22,562 bases of DNA from an uncultured Lachnospiraceae bacterium (GTDB lineage Bacteria; Bacillota; Clostridia; Lachnospirales; Lachnospiraceae), in contig CAKRNX010000019.1 in assembly GCA_934371475.1 (NCBI GenBank), forward strand, positions 1-22,562, given 5' to 3'. The notes under the pieces were generated by a model that had not been told where the DNA came from, made no database searches, and saw only the letters and a list, made by a program, of their open reading frames with translations. A program made the position numbers and the translations under genes. Below are positions 14,044 to 22,556 of the stretch, in pieces (position 1 is the first letter of the stretch; every line of letters begins with the position of its first letter).

Positions 14044-15390
14044 ATGGGAAAATATTTTGGAACAGACGGATTTCGCGGCGAGGCAAATATACAGCTGACA
14101 GTAGAACATGCATTTAAAGTGGGACGCTTCCTGGGCTGGTATTATGGACAGGACCATAAGGCTAGGATCGTCATCGGAAAAGATACCAGACGCTCCAGCT
14201 ATATGTTTGAGTATGCGCTGGCAGCAGGACTGACCGCTTCAGGCGCAGACGCTTATCTGCTTCATGTGACAACGACTCCCAGTGTGGCCTATGTGGTGCG
14301 TCTGGATGAGTTTGACTGCGGCATTATGATTTCCGCCAGCCATAATCCTTACTACGATAACGGCATCAAGATCATCAGCGGAACAGGACAGAAGATTGAC
14401 GCTTCCATCGAGGCTCAGATTGAGGCTTATATAGACGGGGATGTGGAGGAATTGCCGCTGGCACGCAGAGATCACATCGGCCGTACCACTGACTATGTAT
14501 CAGGCCGGAACCGCTATATCGGATATCTGATTTCTCTGGCAACCCGTTCTTTTAAGAACTACCGTATCGGTCTGGACTGCTCCAACGGAAGCGCCTCTTC
14601 TATTGCCAAGAGCGTATTTGATGCGCTGGGTGCCAAGACCTATGTGATTAACAATGAGCCGGACGGCACCAATATCAACCGCGATTGCGGTTCCACGCAT
14701 ATCGAAGAGCTGCAGCGCTTTGTGAAAGAGCGCGGCCTGGATGTGGGATTTGCCTATGACGGTGACGCGGACCGCTGTATCGCGGTGGATGAGAACGGTG
14801 AGGTAGTTAACGGCGACCTGATCCTCTACATCTGCGGAAAGCGTATGAAGGATGAAGGCAAGCTGGCCAATGATACCATCGTGACGACGGTGATGTCTAA
14901 TCTCGGGCTGTACAAAGCGCTTGACAAGCTGGGAATTCATTATGAAAAAACAGCGGTCGGTGACAAATATGTCTATGAAAATATGCTGGCCAACGGTCAC
15001 TGCCTGGGCGGTGAACAGTCCGGTCACATTATTTTCAGCAAACATGCCACGACAGGAGACGGTATTCTGACCTCTCTGATGGTGATGGAGGCCATGATCG
15101 GCAGCAAGAAGTCTCTCGGCGAACTGGCAGGCGAAGTCAAGATCTATCCGCAGCTGCTCAAGAATGTCCGTGTGGCAGACAAAAAAGCGGCGCGAGAGAA
15201 TCAGGCGGTTGTGGAAGCAATTGACAAGGCCGCACAGGAGCTTGGCGATGACGGACGGATTCTGGTGCGCGAGAGCGGTACAGAACCGCTGATCCGCGTG
15301 ATGGTGGAGGCGGAGAGCGATGAGCTGTGCGCCAAATACGTAGATGATGTGATCGCAGTGATGAAAAAGCAGAACCTGATTGTAGAGTAA
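14044..15390 (+). CDS. glmM: Phosphoglucosamine mutase
   Basis: GlmM interconverts glucosamine-6-phosphate and glucosamine-1-phosphate, supplying UDP-GlcNAc for peptidoglycan. The 448-residue enzyme has the active-site phosphoserine Ser99 in ISASHNPYYDNGIKI, the Mg2+ loop DGDAD (239-243), the sugar-binding GEQSGHIIF and the C-terminal phosphate-binding RESGTEPLIRVMVE. N-terminal YFGTDGFRGEAN is typical of GlmM and argues against a general phosphoglucomutase. AAGGAG lies before the ATG at 14044. It is 46 bases after prfA with no terminator between, so it may belong to the same transcript. Confidence 0.97.
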   Translation: MGKYFGTDGFRGEANIQLTVEHAFKVGRFLGWYYGQDHKARIVIGKDTRRSSYMFEYALAAGLTASGADAYLLHVTTTPSVAYVVRLDEFDCGIMISASHNPYYDNGIKIISGTGQKIDASIEAQIEAYIDGDVEELPLARRDHIGRTTDYVSGRNRYIGYLISLATRSFKNYRIGLDCSNGSASSIAKSVFDALGAKTYVINNEPDGTNINRDCGSTHIEELQRFVKERGLDVGFAYDGDADRCIAVDENGEVVNGDLILYICGKRMKDEGKLANDTIVTTVMSNLGLYKALDKLGIHYEKTAVGDKYVYENMLANGHCLGGEQSGHIIFSKHATTGDGILTSLMVMEAMIGSKKSLGELAGEVKIYPQLLKNVRVADKKAARENQAVVEAIDKAAQELGDDGRILVRESGTEPLIRVMVEAESDELCAKYVDDVIAVMKKQNLIVE

Positions 15391-15407
15391 AGACAGGAAC
15401 TGAACTT

Positions 15408-17132
15408 ATGGAACACAAATGGAAAAAATTAGTATCATATTATAAACCGTACAGGGGATTATTCCTGGCGGATACACTGTTTGCTATTGCGGGAGCCGGC
15501 ATATCGCTGGCTATCCCGCTTATTGTGCGTTATATCACCGGTCATGTGGCAGGACAGGGAACAGAGAGCTTCCAGATGATTTTGAGAGTGGGTGCATTTC
15601 TGGTCATCCTGGCATTGATTGAGTGTTTATGCAATTATTTTATTACTTATTACGGACATATGATGGGAACAAAGATCGAGCGCGATATGCGAAATGATGT
15701 GTTTTCCCATTACCAGAAGCTGTCTTTCCATTTCTTTGACAATCAGAAGGTGGGTCAGCTTCTTTCGCGTATTACCACGGATCTGTTTGATATCAGCGAG
15801 CTGCTGCATCACGGTCCCGAGGATGTCATGATTTCCGCCATCAAGCTGGTGGGTTCGTTTATCATTCTGATCCGGATCCATGTGCCTCTGACACTGATTA
15901 CATTCGCATTTATTCCGGTAATGTTGATCTATACTTTCTGTTTTAACGGCAGGCTGCAGGCGGCTTACAAGGCGAACAAGGCCAGGATTGCGGATGTGAA
16001 TACGCAGATTGAGGACAGTTTAAGCGGGATCAGGGCTGTTAAGTCTTTTGGCAATGAACAGATGGAAATGGAGAAATTTGCCAGGGGAAATGAGCAGTTT
16101 GTGAACAGCCGCAGGCGCAGTTACTGGTATATGGCGTGCTTCCAGTCAGTGATGGGAGCTATGACGACTATGGTGACGGTAGTGGTACTGGTTGCGGGGG
16201 CTTACTATATCATGAGTCAGAGCCTGAATGTCGCAGACCTGGTGACGTATCTGCTTTATATCAGCAATTTTACCGAGCCGATCAAAAAGCTGATGAACTT
16301 TACCGAACAGTTCCAAAACGGATGGAGCGGATATCTGCGTTTTCTGGAGATTATGAGTGTGGAGCCGGATATCACGGATGAGCCGGATGCTGTGGAGCTG
16401 GCCGATGTAAAAGGCGAAGTAAATTTTGAAAATGTATCTTTCCGTTATGAAGAAGGGCTGGATCAGGTACTCAGTCATATCAGTCTAGAGGTAGGAGCCG
16501 GGGAATATGTGGCCATTGTGGGAAGCTCCGGAGGAGGAAAGACCACGCTGTGCAGTCTGCTTCCCAGATTTTATGATGTGGAGAGCGGCAGGATCACCAT
16601 TGACGGAAAAGATATTCGTCAGGTGACGTTAAAGAGTCTGCGCAGCCAGATCGGCATTGTGCAGCAGGATGTTTATCTGTTTATGGAGAATGTCATGGAA
16701 AATATCCGGTACGGAAGACCGGATGCGAGTGATGAGGAAGTCATACAGGCGGCCAAGATGGCCAATGCCCATGAGTTTGTCATGCAGCTGCCAAAGGGCT
16801 ACCAGACGGATATCGGACAGAGAGGCGTGAAGCTGTCCGGCGGCCAGAAACAGAGAATCTCCATTGCAAGAGTATTTTTGAAAAATCCGGCGATACTGAT
16901 TTTTGATGAGGCGACTTCCGCGCTGGATAACGAGAGTGAAAAGATTGTGCAGCAGTCTATGGAAACACTGGCGAAAGGCAGAACCACATTTGTAATTGCC
17001 CACCGCCTGTCTACGATCCGCAATGCCGGAAAGATCCTGGTGCTGACGGAGCATGGAATAGAAGAGCAGGGGACACATGAAGAGCTGATGAGGCGCGACG
17101 GAGTGTATGCACATCTGTACAGACAATCATAA
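15408..17132 (+). CDS. ABC exporter, fused membrane and ATPase half-transporter
   Basis: A 574-residue type IV (MsbA/Sav1866-like) half-transporter. Six membrane helices occupy about residues 18-300. The ATPase has Walker A VGSSGGGKTT (371-380), the signature LSGGQ (476-480), Walker B AILIFDEATSALD and the H-loop AHRLST, all intact. It should act as a homodimer exporting a lipid, drug or peptide; the substrate cannot be read from the sequence, and no partner half-transporter is adjacent. It starts 17 bases after glmM and is followed after 11 bases by the DUF2156 gene, so the two probably work or at least are expressed together. Confidence 0.94.
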   Translation: MEHKWKKLVSYYKPYRGLFLADTLFAIAGAGISLAIPLIVRYITGHVAGQGTESFQMILRVGAFLVILALIECLCNYFITYYGHMMGTKIERDMRNDVFSHYQKLSFHFFDNQKVGQLLSRITTDLFDISELLHHGPEDVMISAIKLVGSFIILIRIHVPLTLITFAFIPVMLIYTFCFNGRLQAAYKANKARIADVNTQIEDSLSGIRAVKSFGNEQMEMEKFARGNEQFVNSRRRSYWYMACFQSVMGAMTTMVTVVVLVAGAYYIMSQSLNVADLVTYLLYISNFTEPIKKLMNFTEQFQNGWSGYLRFLEIMSVEPDITDEPDAVELADVKGEVNFENVSFRYEEGLDQVLSHISLEVGAGEYVAIVGSSGGGKTTLCSLLPRFYDVESGRITIDGKDIRQVTLKSLRSQIGIVQQDVYLFMENVMENIRYGRPDASDEEVIQAAKMANAHEFVMQLPKGYQTDIGQRGVKLSGGQKQRISIARVFLKNPAILIFDEATSALDNESEKIVQQSMETLAKGRTTFVIAHRLSTIRNAGKILVLTEHGIEEQGTHEELMRRDGVYAHLYRQS

Positions 17133-17143
17133 GGAGCAATTTT

Positions 17144-18052
17144 ATGACATTTGATTTCAGAAAACCGGTGCTGGAGGACCGGGAGATGATCCAGGCACTG
17201 TACCGGGAGATGGATTCCCGTAGCTGCGAGGATACATTTACCAATCTCTACCTCTGGAACCGTGTGTACCCTACAGACTTTGCAATGTCGGACGGTATGA
17301 TGGTGCTGTTGACAAACGGATATTTTCATTTCCCGATCGGAGCACCGGATCCGGCGCACATCCGCTCCGCTGTAGAGAAGATGATGGACTATGCCAGAGA
17401 GCAGAAGATGCCATTTCGCATGGGAGTTGTGACTCCCAGAGAATTTGGGCTGCTTGAGGAGATTTTTCCGGGCATATTCCAGATTGAGTATGACAGGGAT
17501 TCGGCAGATTATGTGTATGAGAGAGAAAAGCTTGCCACTCTTTCCGGAAAAAAGTATCATGGAAAGAAAAACCATATCAATAAATTTCAGCGGCTGTATC
17601 CGGACTGGCAGTATGAACCGATTACGGAGCAGAATGTGGAAGAATGTTTCAAGATGGCAATGAAATGGAGAAATCTCAACGGCTGTGAGGATGGGGATGA
17701 GGAAAAGAGACTGGAAGTCTGTGTGACGATGAACGCCCTGCGTCTGATGAAAGAACTGCACCTGACAGGCGGGTGTCTGCGGGTAAACGGTGAAGTAGTA
17801 GCATTTACACTCGGGGAGCGTCTTTCCAGCGATACGTTTGTTGTGCATATTGAGAAGGCTCTGGCCGATGTGGAGGGAGCCTACACCATGATCAATCAGC
17901 AGTTTGTGCTGCATGAGATGGAGGGATTTACCTATGTCAACCGGGAAGAAGATACCGGGGATGAGGGGCTGCGCCAGGCAAAACTGTCCTACAAGCCGGT
18001 GTTTATGGTGGAAAAGGGAGTTATGACATTAAAAGATCAGGCAAGTGTCTGA
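17144..18052 (+). CDS. DUF2156 domain protein (GNAT-like, aminoacyl-transferase related)
   Basis: The 302-residue soluble protein resembles DUF2156, the tandem GNAT-fold domain also found in the C-terminal part of MprF-type phosphatidylglycerol lysyltransferases. Visible family traits are the SCEDTFTNLYLWN segment (about 28-40), KKYHGKKNHINKF (about 136-148) and the C-terminal VNREEDTGDEGLRQAKLSYKP. No membrane segment is present, unlike MprF. Such stand-alone proteins are of unknown specificity; acyl or aminoacyl transfer to lipid or wall is plausible. AAGGAGC precedes the ATG. It closes the glmM-exporter-DUF2156 run, and an about 210-base gap follows. Confidence 0.88.
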   Translation: MTFDFRKPVLEDREMIQALYREMDSRSCEDTFTNLYLWNRVYPTDFAMSDGMMVLLTNGYFHFPIGAPDPAHIRSAVEKMMDYAREQKMPFRMGVVTPREFGLLEEIFPGIFQIEYDRDSADYVYEREKLATLSGKKYHGKKNHINKFQRLYPDWQYEPITEQNVEECFKMAMKWRNLNGCEDGDEEKRLEVCVTMNALRLMKELHLTGGCLRVNGEVVAFTLGERLSSDTFVVHIEKALADVEGAYTMINQQFVLHEMEGFTYVNREEDTGDEGLRQAKLSYKPVFMVEKGVMTLKDQASV

Positions 18053-18106
18053 GTTTGAAAGTAATATAGATATTTTTTGCTTGTCAGAGTGAGTAAATCG
18101 TTTTTG

Positions 18107-18160
18107 TAAGCTGCAGGTTCCGGCTTAAAGAAATGATTTTTCAGGAAGATTTCGTGTGTG
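18107..18160 (-). repeat. Degenerate hairpin repeat, copy 4 (decayed)
   Basis: AAGCTGCAGGTTCCGGCTT (from 18108) matches the left part of the copy at 5508, and GAAATGATTTTTCAGG (18130-18145) matches the reverse complement of the 2166 copy. A weak stem TAAGC with GCTTA remains. It lies in the 18053-18264 gap upstream of the first aminotransferase gene. Confidence 0.35.
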
Positions 18161-18175
18161 GTGTATAGATGCAGA

Positions 18176-18189
18176 GGCATTCTTGAATG
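18176..18189 (+). promoter_or_regulatory. Candidate operator, copy 1 (palindrome before first aminotransferase)
   Basis: GGCATTCTTGAATG contains the palindrome CATTC-TT-GAATG. The same 14 bases recur at 19468-19481 before the second aminotransferase gene. Here the site sits directly after a possible -10 box TATAGA (18164-18169), where a repressor would block initiation. The upstream -35 box is not clear. Confidence 0.45.
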
Positions 18190-18264
18190 AGTAGTAAGCA
18201 AAAGTCCGGGCGGTAAGAATGAGGAGAACATTCTGAAACGTACCGGTTAAAGGAGGAAAAGTCA

Positions 18265-19461
18265 GTGATAGCAGAAAAGATGAAAGGTTTCGTAAAGAAC
18301 AGTTCGGTGATCCGGGCGATGTTTGAAGAAGGAAAAAAGATGGCAGCTGTATACGGCGCAGAGAATGTCTATGATTTCAGTCTTGGCAATCCCAATGTGC
18401 CTGCGCCTGCGGCAGTCAATGACGCAGTCTGCGAGATCCTGAAGACAGAAGATCCGCTGCTGGTACACGGCTATATGAACAACTCCGGATATGAGGATGT
18501 GAGAGAAGCGATTGCTAATTCTTTGAACCAGAGATTTGGAACCGCGTTCGGCGTTCAGAATATTCTGATGACAGTTGGTGCGGCAGGAGGTCTGAATGTG
18601 ATCTTCAAGACGCTGCTGAATCCCGGTGATGAAGTGCTGGTGTTTGCTCCGTTTTTCGGAGAGTACCGTTCCTATACGGCCAATTATGACGGCGTGTTGA
18701 AAGTGGTTCCGGCAGATACCGCTACATTCCAGCCCAATCTGGAACAGTTCAGGGAGATGATTACACCGAAGACGAAGGCTGTCATTGTCAATTCCCCGAA
18801 TAATCCTACCGGAGTGATCTATTCTGAGGATACGATCCGCCGTCTGGCCGGGATTCTCTGTGAGAAAGAGAAAGAGTACGGCATCAGCATTTACCTGATT
18901 TCTGATGAGCCGTACAGAGAGCTGGCATATGATGGTGTGCAGGTGCCGTATCTGACAAAATATTATCACAATACGGTAGTGGGATATTCTTACAGCAAAT
19001 CTCTGTCTCTGCCGGGAGAGCGGATCGGCTATCTGGTGTTGCCGGATGAGCTGGATGATGCGGAGGATATTCAGGCTGCCGCGAATGTGGCGACCAGAAT
19101 TCTGGGATTTGTCAATGCACCGTCCCTGATGCAGCGGGCTGTGGCCAGATGTCTGGACGCGCAGGTAGATCTGGAGTATTACGACCGGAATCGCAAGGCG
19201 CTCTGCGACGGACTGGAGCGCTGCGGATTTTCCTGTATCCGTCCCGAAGGAGCCTTCTATCTGTTTATGAAATCTCCGGAAGAGGATGAGGCGGCTTTCT
19301 GTGAGAAGGCGAAACAGTACCATATCCTGATGGTGCCGGGAAGCTCCTTTGCCTGCCCGGGATATGTACGTATCGCTTATTGTGTAGCATATGAGACGAT
19401 CCAGAACGCCATGCCGGCATTTGAAAAGCTGGCAGCAGAGTACGGACTTATGAAGAAATAA
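18265..19461 (+). CDS. PLP-dependent class I/II aminotransferase
   Basis: A 398-residue fold-type I aminotransferase of the aspartate aminotransferase superfamily. Lys245 in YSYSKSLSLPGERIG should bind PLP, with Asp214 (SDEPY) for the pyridine nitrogen, Asn180 region in NSPNNPTGV, and Arg253 for phosphate. A C-terminal FYLFMKSP and VRIAYC follow the usual pattern. The start is GTG at 18265, with a perfect AGGAGG at 18251-18256. The amino acid substrate cannot be told from these motifs; aspartate, aromatic or alanine activity are all possible. The next gene is another aminotransferase with the same upstream palindrome, suggesting joint control. Confidence 0.93.
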   Translation: MIAEKMKGFVKNSSVIRAMFEEGKKMAAVYGAENVYDFSLGNPNVPAPAAVNDAVCEILKTEDPLLVHGYMNNSGYEDVREAIANSLNQRFGTAFGVQNILMTVGAAGGLNVIFKTLLNPGDEVLVFAPFFGEYRSYTANYDGVLKVVPADTATFQPNLEQFREMITPKTKAVIVNSPNNPTGVIYSEDTIRRLAGILCEKEKEYGISIYLISDEPYRELAYDGVQVPYLTKYYHNTVVGYSYSKSLSLPGERIGYLVLPDELDDAEDIQAAANVATRILGFVNAPSLMQRAVARCLDAQVDLEYYDRNRKALCDGLERCGFSCIRPEGAFYLFMKSPEEDEAAFCEKAKQYHILMVPGSSFACPGYVRIAYCVAYETIQNAMPAFEKLAAEYGLMKK

Positions 19462-19467
19462 TGCCAG

Positions 19468-19481
19468 GGCATTCTTGAATG
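19468..19481 (+). promoter_or_regulatory. Candidate operator, copy 2 (palindrome before hisC-like gene)
   Basis: An exact second copy of GGCATTCTTGAATG lies seven bases after the stop of the first aminotransferase gene and about 40 bases before the start of the second. Two exact 14-base copies upstream of two related genes are unlikely by chance. Confidence 0.45.
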
Positions 19482-19522
19482 TAATTTTACAAAATAAAAC
19501 GGAATAAAATGGAGAATAAAAT

Positions 19523-20593
19523 ATGAGCAGCTGGGAAACAAATATCCGCCGGGTAGTTCCCTATGTACCGGGAGAGCAGCCCAAAGAGACGGATGTCATT
19601 AAACTGAATACAAATGAAAATCCTTATCCGCCGGCAAAAGGCGTGATGGAGGCATTAAAGAACGTGAACGCCGATGCGCTGCGCAAATACCCGGATCCGG
19701 CAGCAGAGGTGCTGGTTTCAGCGATTGCCCGGAGAATGGGACTTGGGAAAGATCAGGTGTTTGTGGGAGTGGGATCAGACGATGTGCTGGCGATGAGTTT
19801 TCTTACCTTTTTTAACAGCGGGAAACCGATTCTGTTTCCAGATATTACATATTCTTTTTATGATGTTTGGGCTGATGTGTTTCGCATCCCCTATGAGTGT
19901 CAGCCGTTAAACGACCGGTTTGAGATTGAGCCGGAAGACTACCGCAAAGAAAATGGAGGAATTATTTTCCCTAATCCCAATGCGCCTACCGGTGTGCTGA
20001 TGCCGTTAGAGCAGGTAGAAGCTATCATTGCGGCGAATCCTGATGTTGTTGTGGTAGTAGATGAGGCATATATTGACTTTGGAGGCGTCTCAACGATCCC
20101 TATGATTGAAAAGTATGAAAATCTTCTGGTAGTACAGACATTTTCCAAGTCCAGATCTCTGGCAGGAATGCGGATCGGTTATGCCTGCGGCAGTCCGAAA
20201 CTGATCAAATATCTGAATGATGTGAAATATTCATTTAATTCTTACACCATGGATGCCGCGACACTGGCAGCGGGTACAGCGTCTGTGCTGGACGAGGCAT
20301 ATTTCCAGGAAACCAGGCAGAAGATTATCAATACAAGAGAGCGGGTAAAGGGCGAGCTGCGGGAGCTTGGCTTTGTATTTGCAGACTCACAGGCAAATTT
20401 CCTGTTCGCATCGCATAAAGACTGCCCGGCAAAGGAACTGTTTGAGGCGCTGAAAAAAGAAAATATTTATGTGAGATATTTTAATAAACCGAGGATTGAT
20501 CAGTATCTGCGCATTACGATCGGTACGGATGAGCAGATGGACCGGCTGCTGGAGTTTCTGAAGAACTATCTGGCAGAGCGGAAGCAGGGGTAG
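19523..20593 (+). CDS. hisC: Histidinol-phosphate aminotransferase
   Basis: A 356-residue aminotransferase with the HisC pattern: IKLNTNENPYPPAKGV (26-41), YPDP (56-59), PNAPTG (152-157), VDEAYIDFGG (179-188) and PLP-binding Lys209 in QTFSKSRSLAGMRIGY. HisC turns imidazole-acetol phosphate plus glutamate into histidinol phosphate in histidine synthesis. No other his gene is near, so the gene is outside a his operon; such stand-alone copies may also serve aromatic amino acids. GGAG at 19511-19514 precedes the ATG. The gene and the preceding aminotransferase share a palindromic upstream site. Confidence 0.9.
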   Translation: MSSWETNIRRVVPYVPGEQPKETDVIKLNTNENPYPPAKGVMEALKNVNADALRKYPDPAAEVLVSAIARRMGLGKDQVFVGVGSDDVLAMSFLTFFNSGKPILFPDITYSFYDVWADVFRIPYECQPLNDRFEIEPEDYRKENGGIIFPNPNAPTGVLMPLEQVEAIIAANPDVVVVVDEAYIDFGGVSTIPMIEKYENLLVVQTFSKSRSLAGMRIGYACGSPKLIKYLNDVKYSFNSYTMDAATLAAGTASVLDEAYFQETRQKIINTRERVKGELRELGFVFADSQANFLFASHKDCPAKELFEALKKENIYVRYFNKPRIDQYLRITIGTDEQMDRLLEFLKNYLAERKQG

Positions 20594-20640
20594 AAGCTTG
20601 GGCTATCGAAAGGTGGTTTGCAGAGAGTGGGAAAAGCACA

Positions 20641-20709
20641 CAGTAATTACTGCATGCAGAGAAGATGGATGTAAGAGATCTTCATTTAAGTGAATGGAGT
20701 ATGCAGTAA
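20641..20709 (+). other. Nested inverted repeats in the hisC-COG2426 gap
   Basis: CAGTAATTACTG (20641-20652) and CTGCATGCAG (20650-20659) are overlapping perfect palindromes. TTACTGCAT (20647-20655) also pairs with ATGCAGTAA (20701-20709), enclosing GAAGAT (20661-20666) with ATCTTC (20678-20683). The 20594-20852 gap has no gene. The structure could be a leader or operator for the membrane protein gene; no T-run terminator is present. Confidence 0.4.
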
Positions 20710-20852
20710 AGTGGAATGTAAATATCTGCCTGCGTTACTGATAAAATAGACTGGAAAGAAAGGAGAGTCCATTCAGAGAACAGTTCTGGGATGTCTCAGC
20801 AATGTGATTAGAGGATTGAAGATAAGAGCAAAACTCTGAGTGGCATGAAATT

Positions 20853-21353
20853 ATGACAAATACATTGGCACAGTGGTTTGCCAGCAATCTGGGGGATGTA
20901 ATCAGCGCGGAGCTGGTGATTTTCCTTGTTTCGATGATACCGATCCTTGAGCTGAGAGGCGGCCTGATTGTGGCTTCGCTGCTGAAGGTTAACATGTGGA
21001 GGGCGCTGCCCATCTGCATCATTGCGAACCTGATTCCGGTTCCGTTTATTCTGCTCCTGATCACCAAAATTTTTGCATGGATGAAAAAAACGAAGACATT
21101 CCGCGGTCTGGTGGAAAAACTGGAGACAAGTGCTATGGGGCGGAGTGAGAAGATACAGAAATATGAATTCTGGGGGCTGGTGGCTTTTGTGGGAATCCCG
21201 CTGCCCGGCACAGGTGCATGGACAGGATCTCTGATCGCCGCACTGCTGGGGGTCAAAAACAAAAAAGCGATCCCTGCTATTTTCCTGGGACTGCTGATGG
21301 CCTCTTTTATTATCTGTGTGATTTTTTATGGAATGTTAGGGCAGGTGTGGTAA
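20853..21353 (+). CDS. COG2426 membrane protein (annotated small multidrug export protein)
   Basis: This 166-residue integral membrane protein has about four to five hydrophobic segments and the family motifs SMIPILELRGGLIVA (27-41) and GIPLPGTGAWTGSLIAALLG (114-133). The family is called small multidrug export protein, but transport has not been shown convincingly to my knowledge. The re-entrant-looking PLPGTGAWTG segment recalls the DedA/VTT superfamily, so lipid-carrier transport is an alternative; that is inference. The ribosome site is weak (GAGTGG, nine bases before the ATG), suggesting low or regulated translation. The stop is one base before the next start, so the two genes are coupled. 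Confidence 0.88.
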   Translation: MTNTLAQWFASNLGDVISAELVIFLVSMIPILELRGGLIVASLLKVNMWRALPICIIANLIPVPFILLLITKIFAWMKKTKTFRGLVEKLETSAMGRSEKIQKYEFWGLVAFVGIPLPGTGAWTGSLIAALLGVKNKKAIPAIFLGLLMASFIICVIFYGMLGQVW

Positions 21354-21354
21354 G

Positions 21355-22125
21355 ATGGCGATGTATGAAAATTTTGCCAGAGTGTACGATACATTCATGG
21401 ACAATGTACCTTATGAAGAATGGAGCCGGTATCTGATTGAGCTGCTGCACCGGTACCGGGTCGAGGACGGTCTGGTGCTGGAGTTAGGCTGCGGGACAGG
21501 TTCCATGACAGAATTGCTTGCGGCGGCAGGATACGATATGATCGGCGTGGACAATTCTATGGATATGCTGGAGATTGCCATGGAAAAGCGTGAAGAGTCC
21601 GGACAGAATATCCTGTATCTTCTGCAGGATATGCGGGAATTTGAACTCTACGGTACCGTGCGTGCGATTGTCAGCGTGTGTGATTCCATGAACTATATGA
21701 CCAGCGAGGAAGATCTGCTGGACGTATTTAAGCTGGCGGCCAACTATCTGGATCCGGGCGGGGTATTTCTGTTTGACCTGAATACCGTTCATAAATACCG
21801 GGACGAGCTGGGAGACTGCACGATTGCGGAGAACCGCGGCGAATGCAGTTTTATCTGGGAAAACAGCTATTATGAAGAAGAGATGGTCAATGAGTATGAC
21901 CTGACGCTGTTTATTGAGGAAGAGAGCGGCCTCTACCGGAAATATGAAGAGACGCATTACCAGAGGGCGTTTGAGCTGGAGAAGGTTAAGGAGCTGATCC
22001 GGGAGGCAGGGTTGCATCTGGAGGCAGTTTACGATGCGTTTACATTTGATCCGCCTACAGAGGAGAGCGAGAGAGTGTACTTTGTAGCCAGAGAAGTGCA
22101 TCATGAAGGGAAATTATATATATAG
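21355..22125 (+). CDS. Class I SAM-dependent methyltransferase
   Basis: The 256-residue protein opens with YENFARVYDTFM, common in this methyltransferase group, and has SAM motif I ELGCGTGS (43-50), an acidic end of strand 2 at GVDNS (about 64-68), and LQDMREF (about 88-94) as motif II/III region. The C-terminal half has an insert of beta type (YYEEEMVNEYDLTLFIEEESG). The substrate is unknown; small-molecule or tRNA/lipid targets are all possible. It starts one base after the COG2426 gene; an ATG at 21361 is an alternative start. It is the last gene in the window. Confidence 0.9.
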   Translation: MAMYENFARVYDTFMDNVPYEEWSRYLIELLHRYRVEDGLVLELGCGTGSMTELLAAAGYDMIGVDNSMDMLEIAMEKREESGQNILYLLQDMREFELYGTVRAIVSVCDSMNYMTSEEDLLDVFKLAANYLDPGGVFLFDLNTVHKYRDELGDCTIAENRGECSFIWENSYYEEEMVNEYDLTLFIEEESGLYRKYEETHYQRAFELEKVKELIREAGLHLEAVYDAFTFDPPTEESERVYFVAREVHHEGKLYI

Positions 22126-22144
22126 ATTACAGTGTCAAAAGGTC

Positions 22145-22218
22145 TGCTCCATCTGTGCTTGCACTATGGTGGGGAAATACCTTGGGACATACCCACATAT
22201 GAGTATAAAAGTGGAGCA
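22145..22218 (+). other. Three-stem structured element after the last gene
   Basis: TGCTCCA (22145-22151) pairs with TGGAGCA (22212-22218). Between them lie a hairpin with a CTTG tetraloop (GTG 22155-22157 with CAC 22162-22164) and GTGGG (22169-22173) with CCCAC (22192-22196). Together these give a closed junction of about 74 bases. There is no T-run, so it is not a classic terminator. Confidence 0.4.
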
Positions 22219-22251
22219 TAGGCTTCACGATATGCGAATATAGGGGGAAAA

Positions 22252-22556
22252 GATTGTGGGAGTGCGAAGCACGTAACAATCCGTGTAATTTGGAATTAGG
22301 ATGTTTTGATACAAGCGCAGAGCAGACGGGATTTTCTGAGAAGAAATTTCCGCTGTTTTGCGCTTGTATGTTATGTTATAGGAAATTACGATATAGTCAA
22401 GCGGATATTCGCAATCCGTTTTGCTCCTTGCTCATAACCGAATAACTGCTCCGCAGTTTATCAGGAAGAGCTTGCACTCCTCCTAATACAAGCAAGTCCC
22501 CACCCACTGCTTATTGCTTTTCGCAATTGAAGCAGGGGACTTACTTGGTTCGGTTA
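22252..22556 (-). repeat. Nested hairpin array, copy B of the dispersed repeat
   Basis: Four structural modules follow one another. GATTGT (22252-22257) with ACAATC (22276-22281) encloses a GTGC-GAA-GCAC mini-hairpin. GTAATTT (22285-22291) with AAATTAC (22383-22389) encloses an 11 bp stem (22309-22319 with 22359-22369). The core (22396-22437) matches copy A at 1539-1582 on the opposite strand. TAACCGAA (22435-22442) with TTCGGTTA (22549-22556) encloses a TCC-triloop hairpin (22444-22458) and AAGTCCCC (22494-22501) with GGGGACTT (22535-22542). A 63-residue frame at 22254-22445 crosses all this without a ribosome site and is not called. The element may continue beyond the window. Confidence 0.6.

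Noticed and set aside
16799..19323. Minus-strand frames of 371 and 353 residues opposite the exporter, DUF2156 and first aminotransferase genes
   Set aside because: Cys/His-rich antisense translations of well-supported genes, with no ribosome site or domain.
20594..20852. Possible T-box or amino-acid riboswitch before the COG2426 gene
   Set aside because: No T-box sequence core and no terminator/antiterminator pair with a T-run were found.
22254..22445. 63-residue plus-strand frame near the right end
   Set aside because: It runs through nested inverted repeats with no ribosome site and a Cys-rich composition typical of noncoding DNA.
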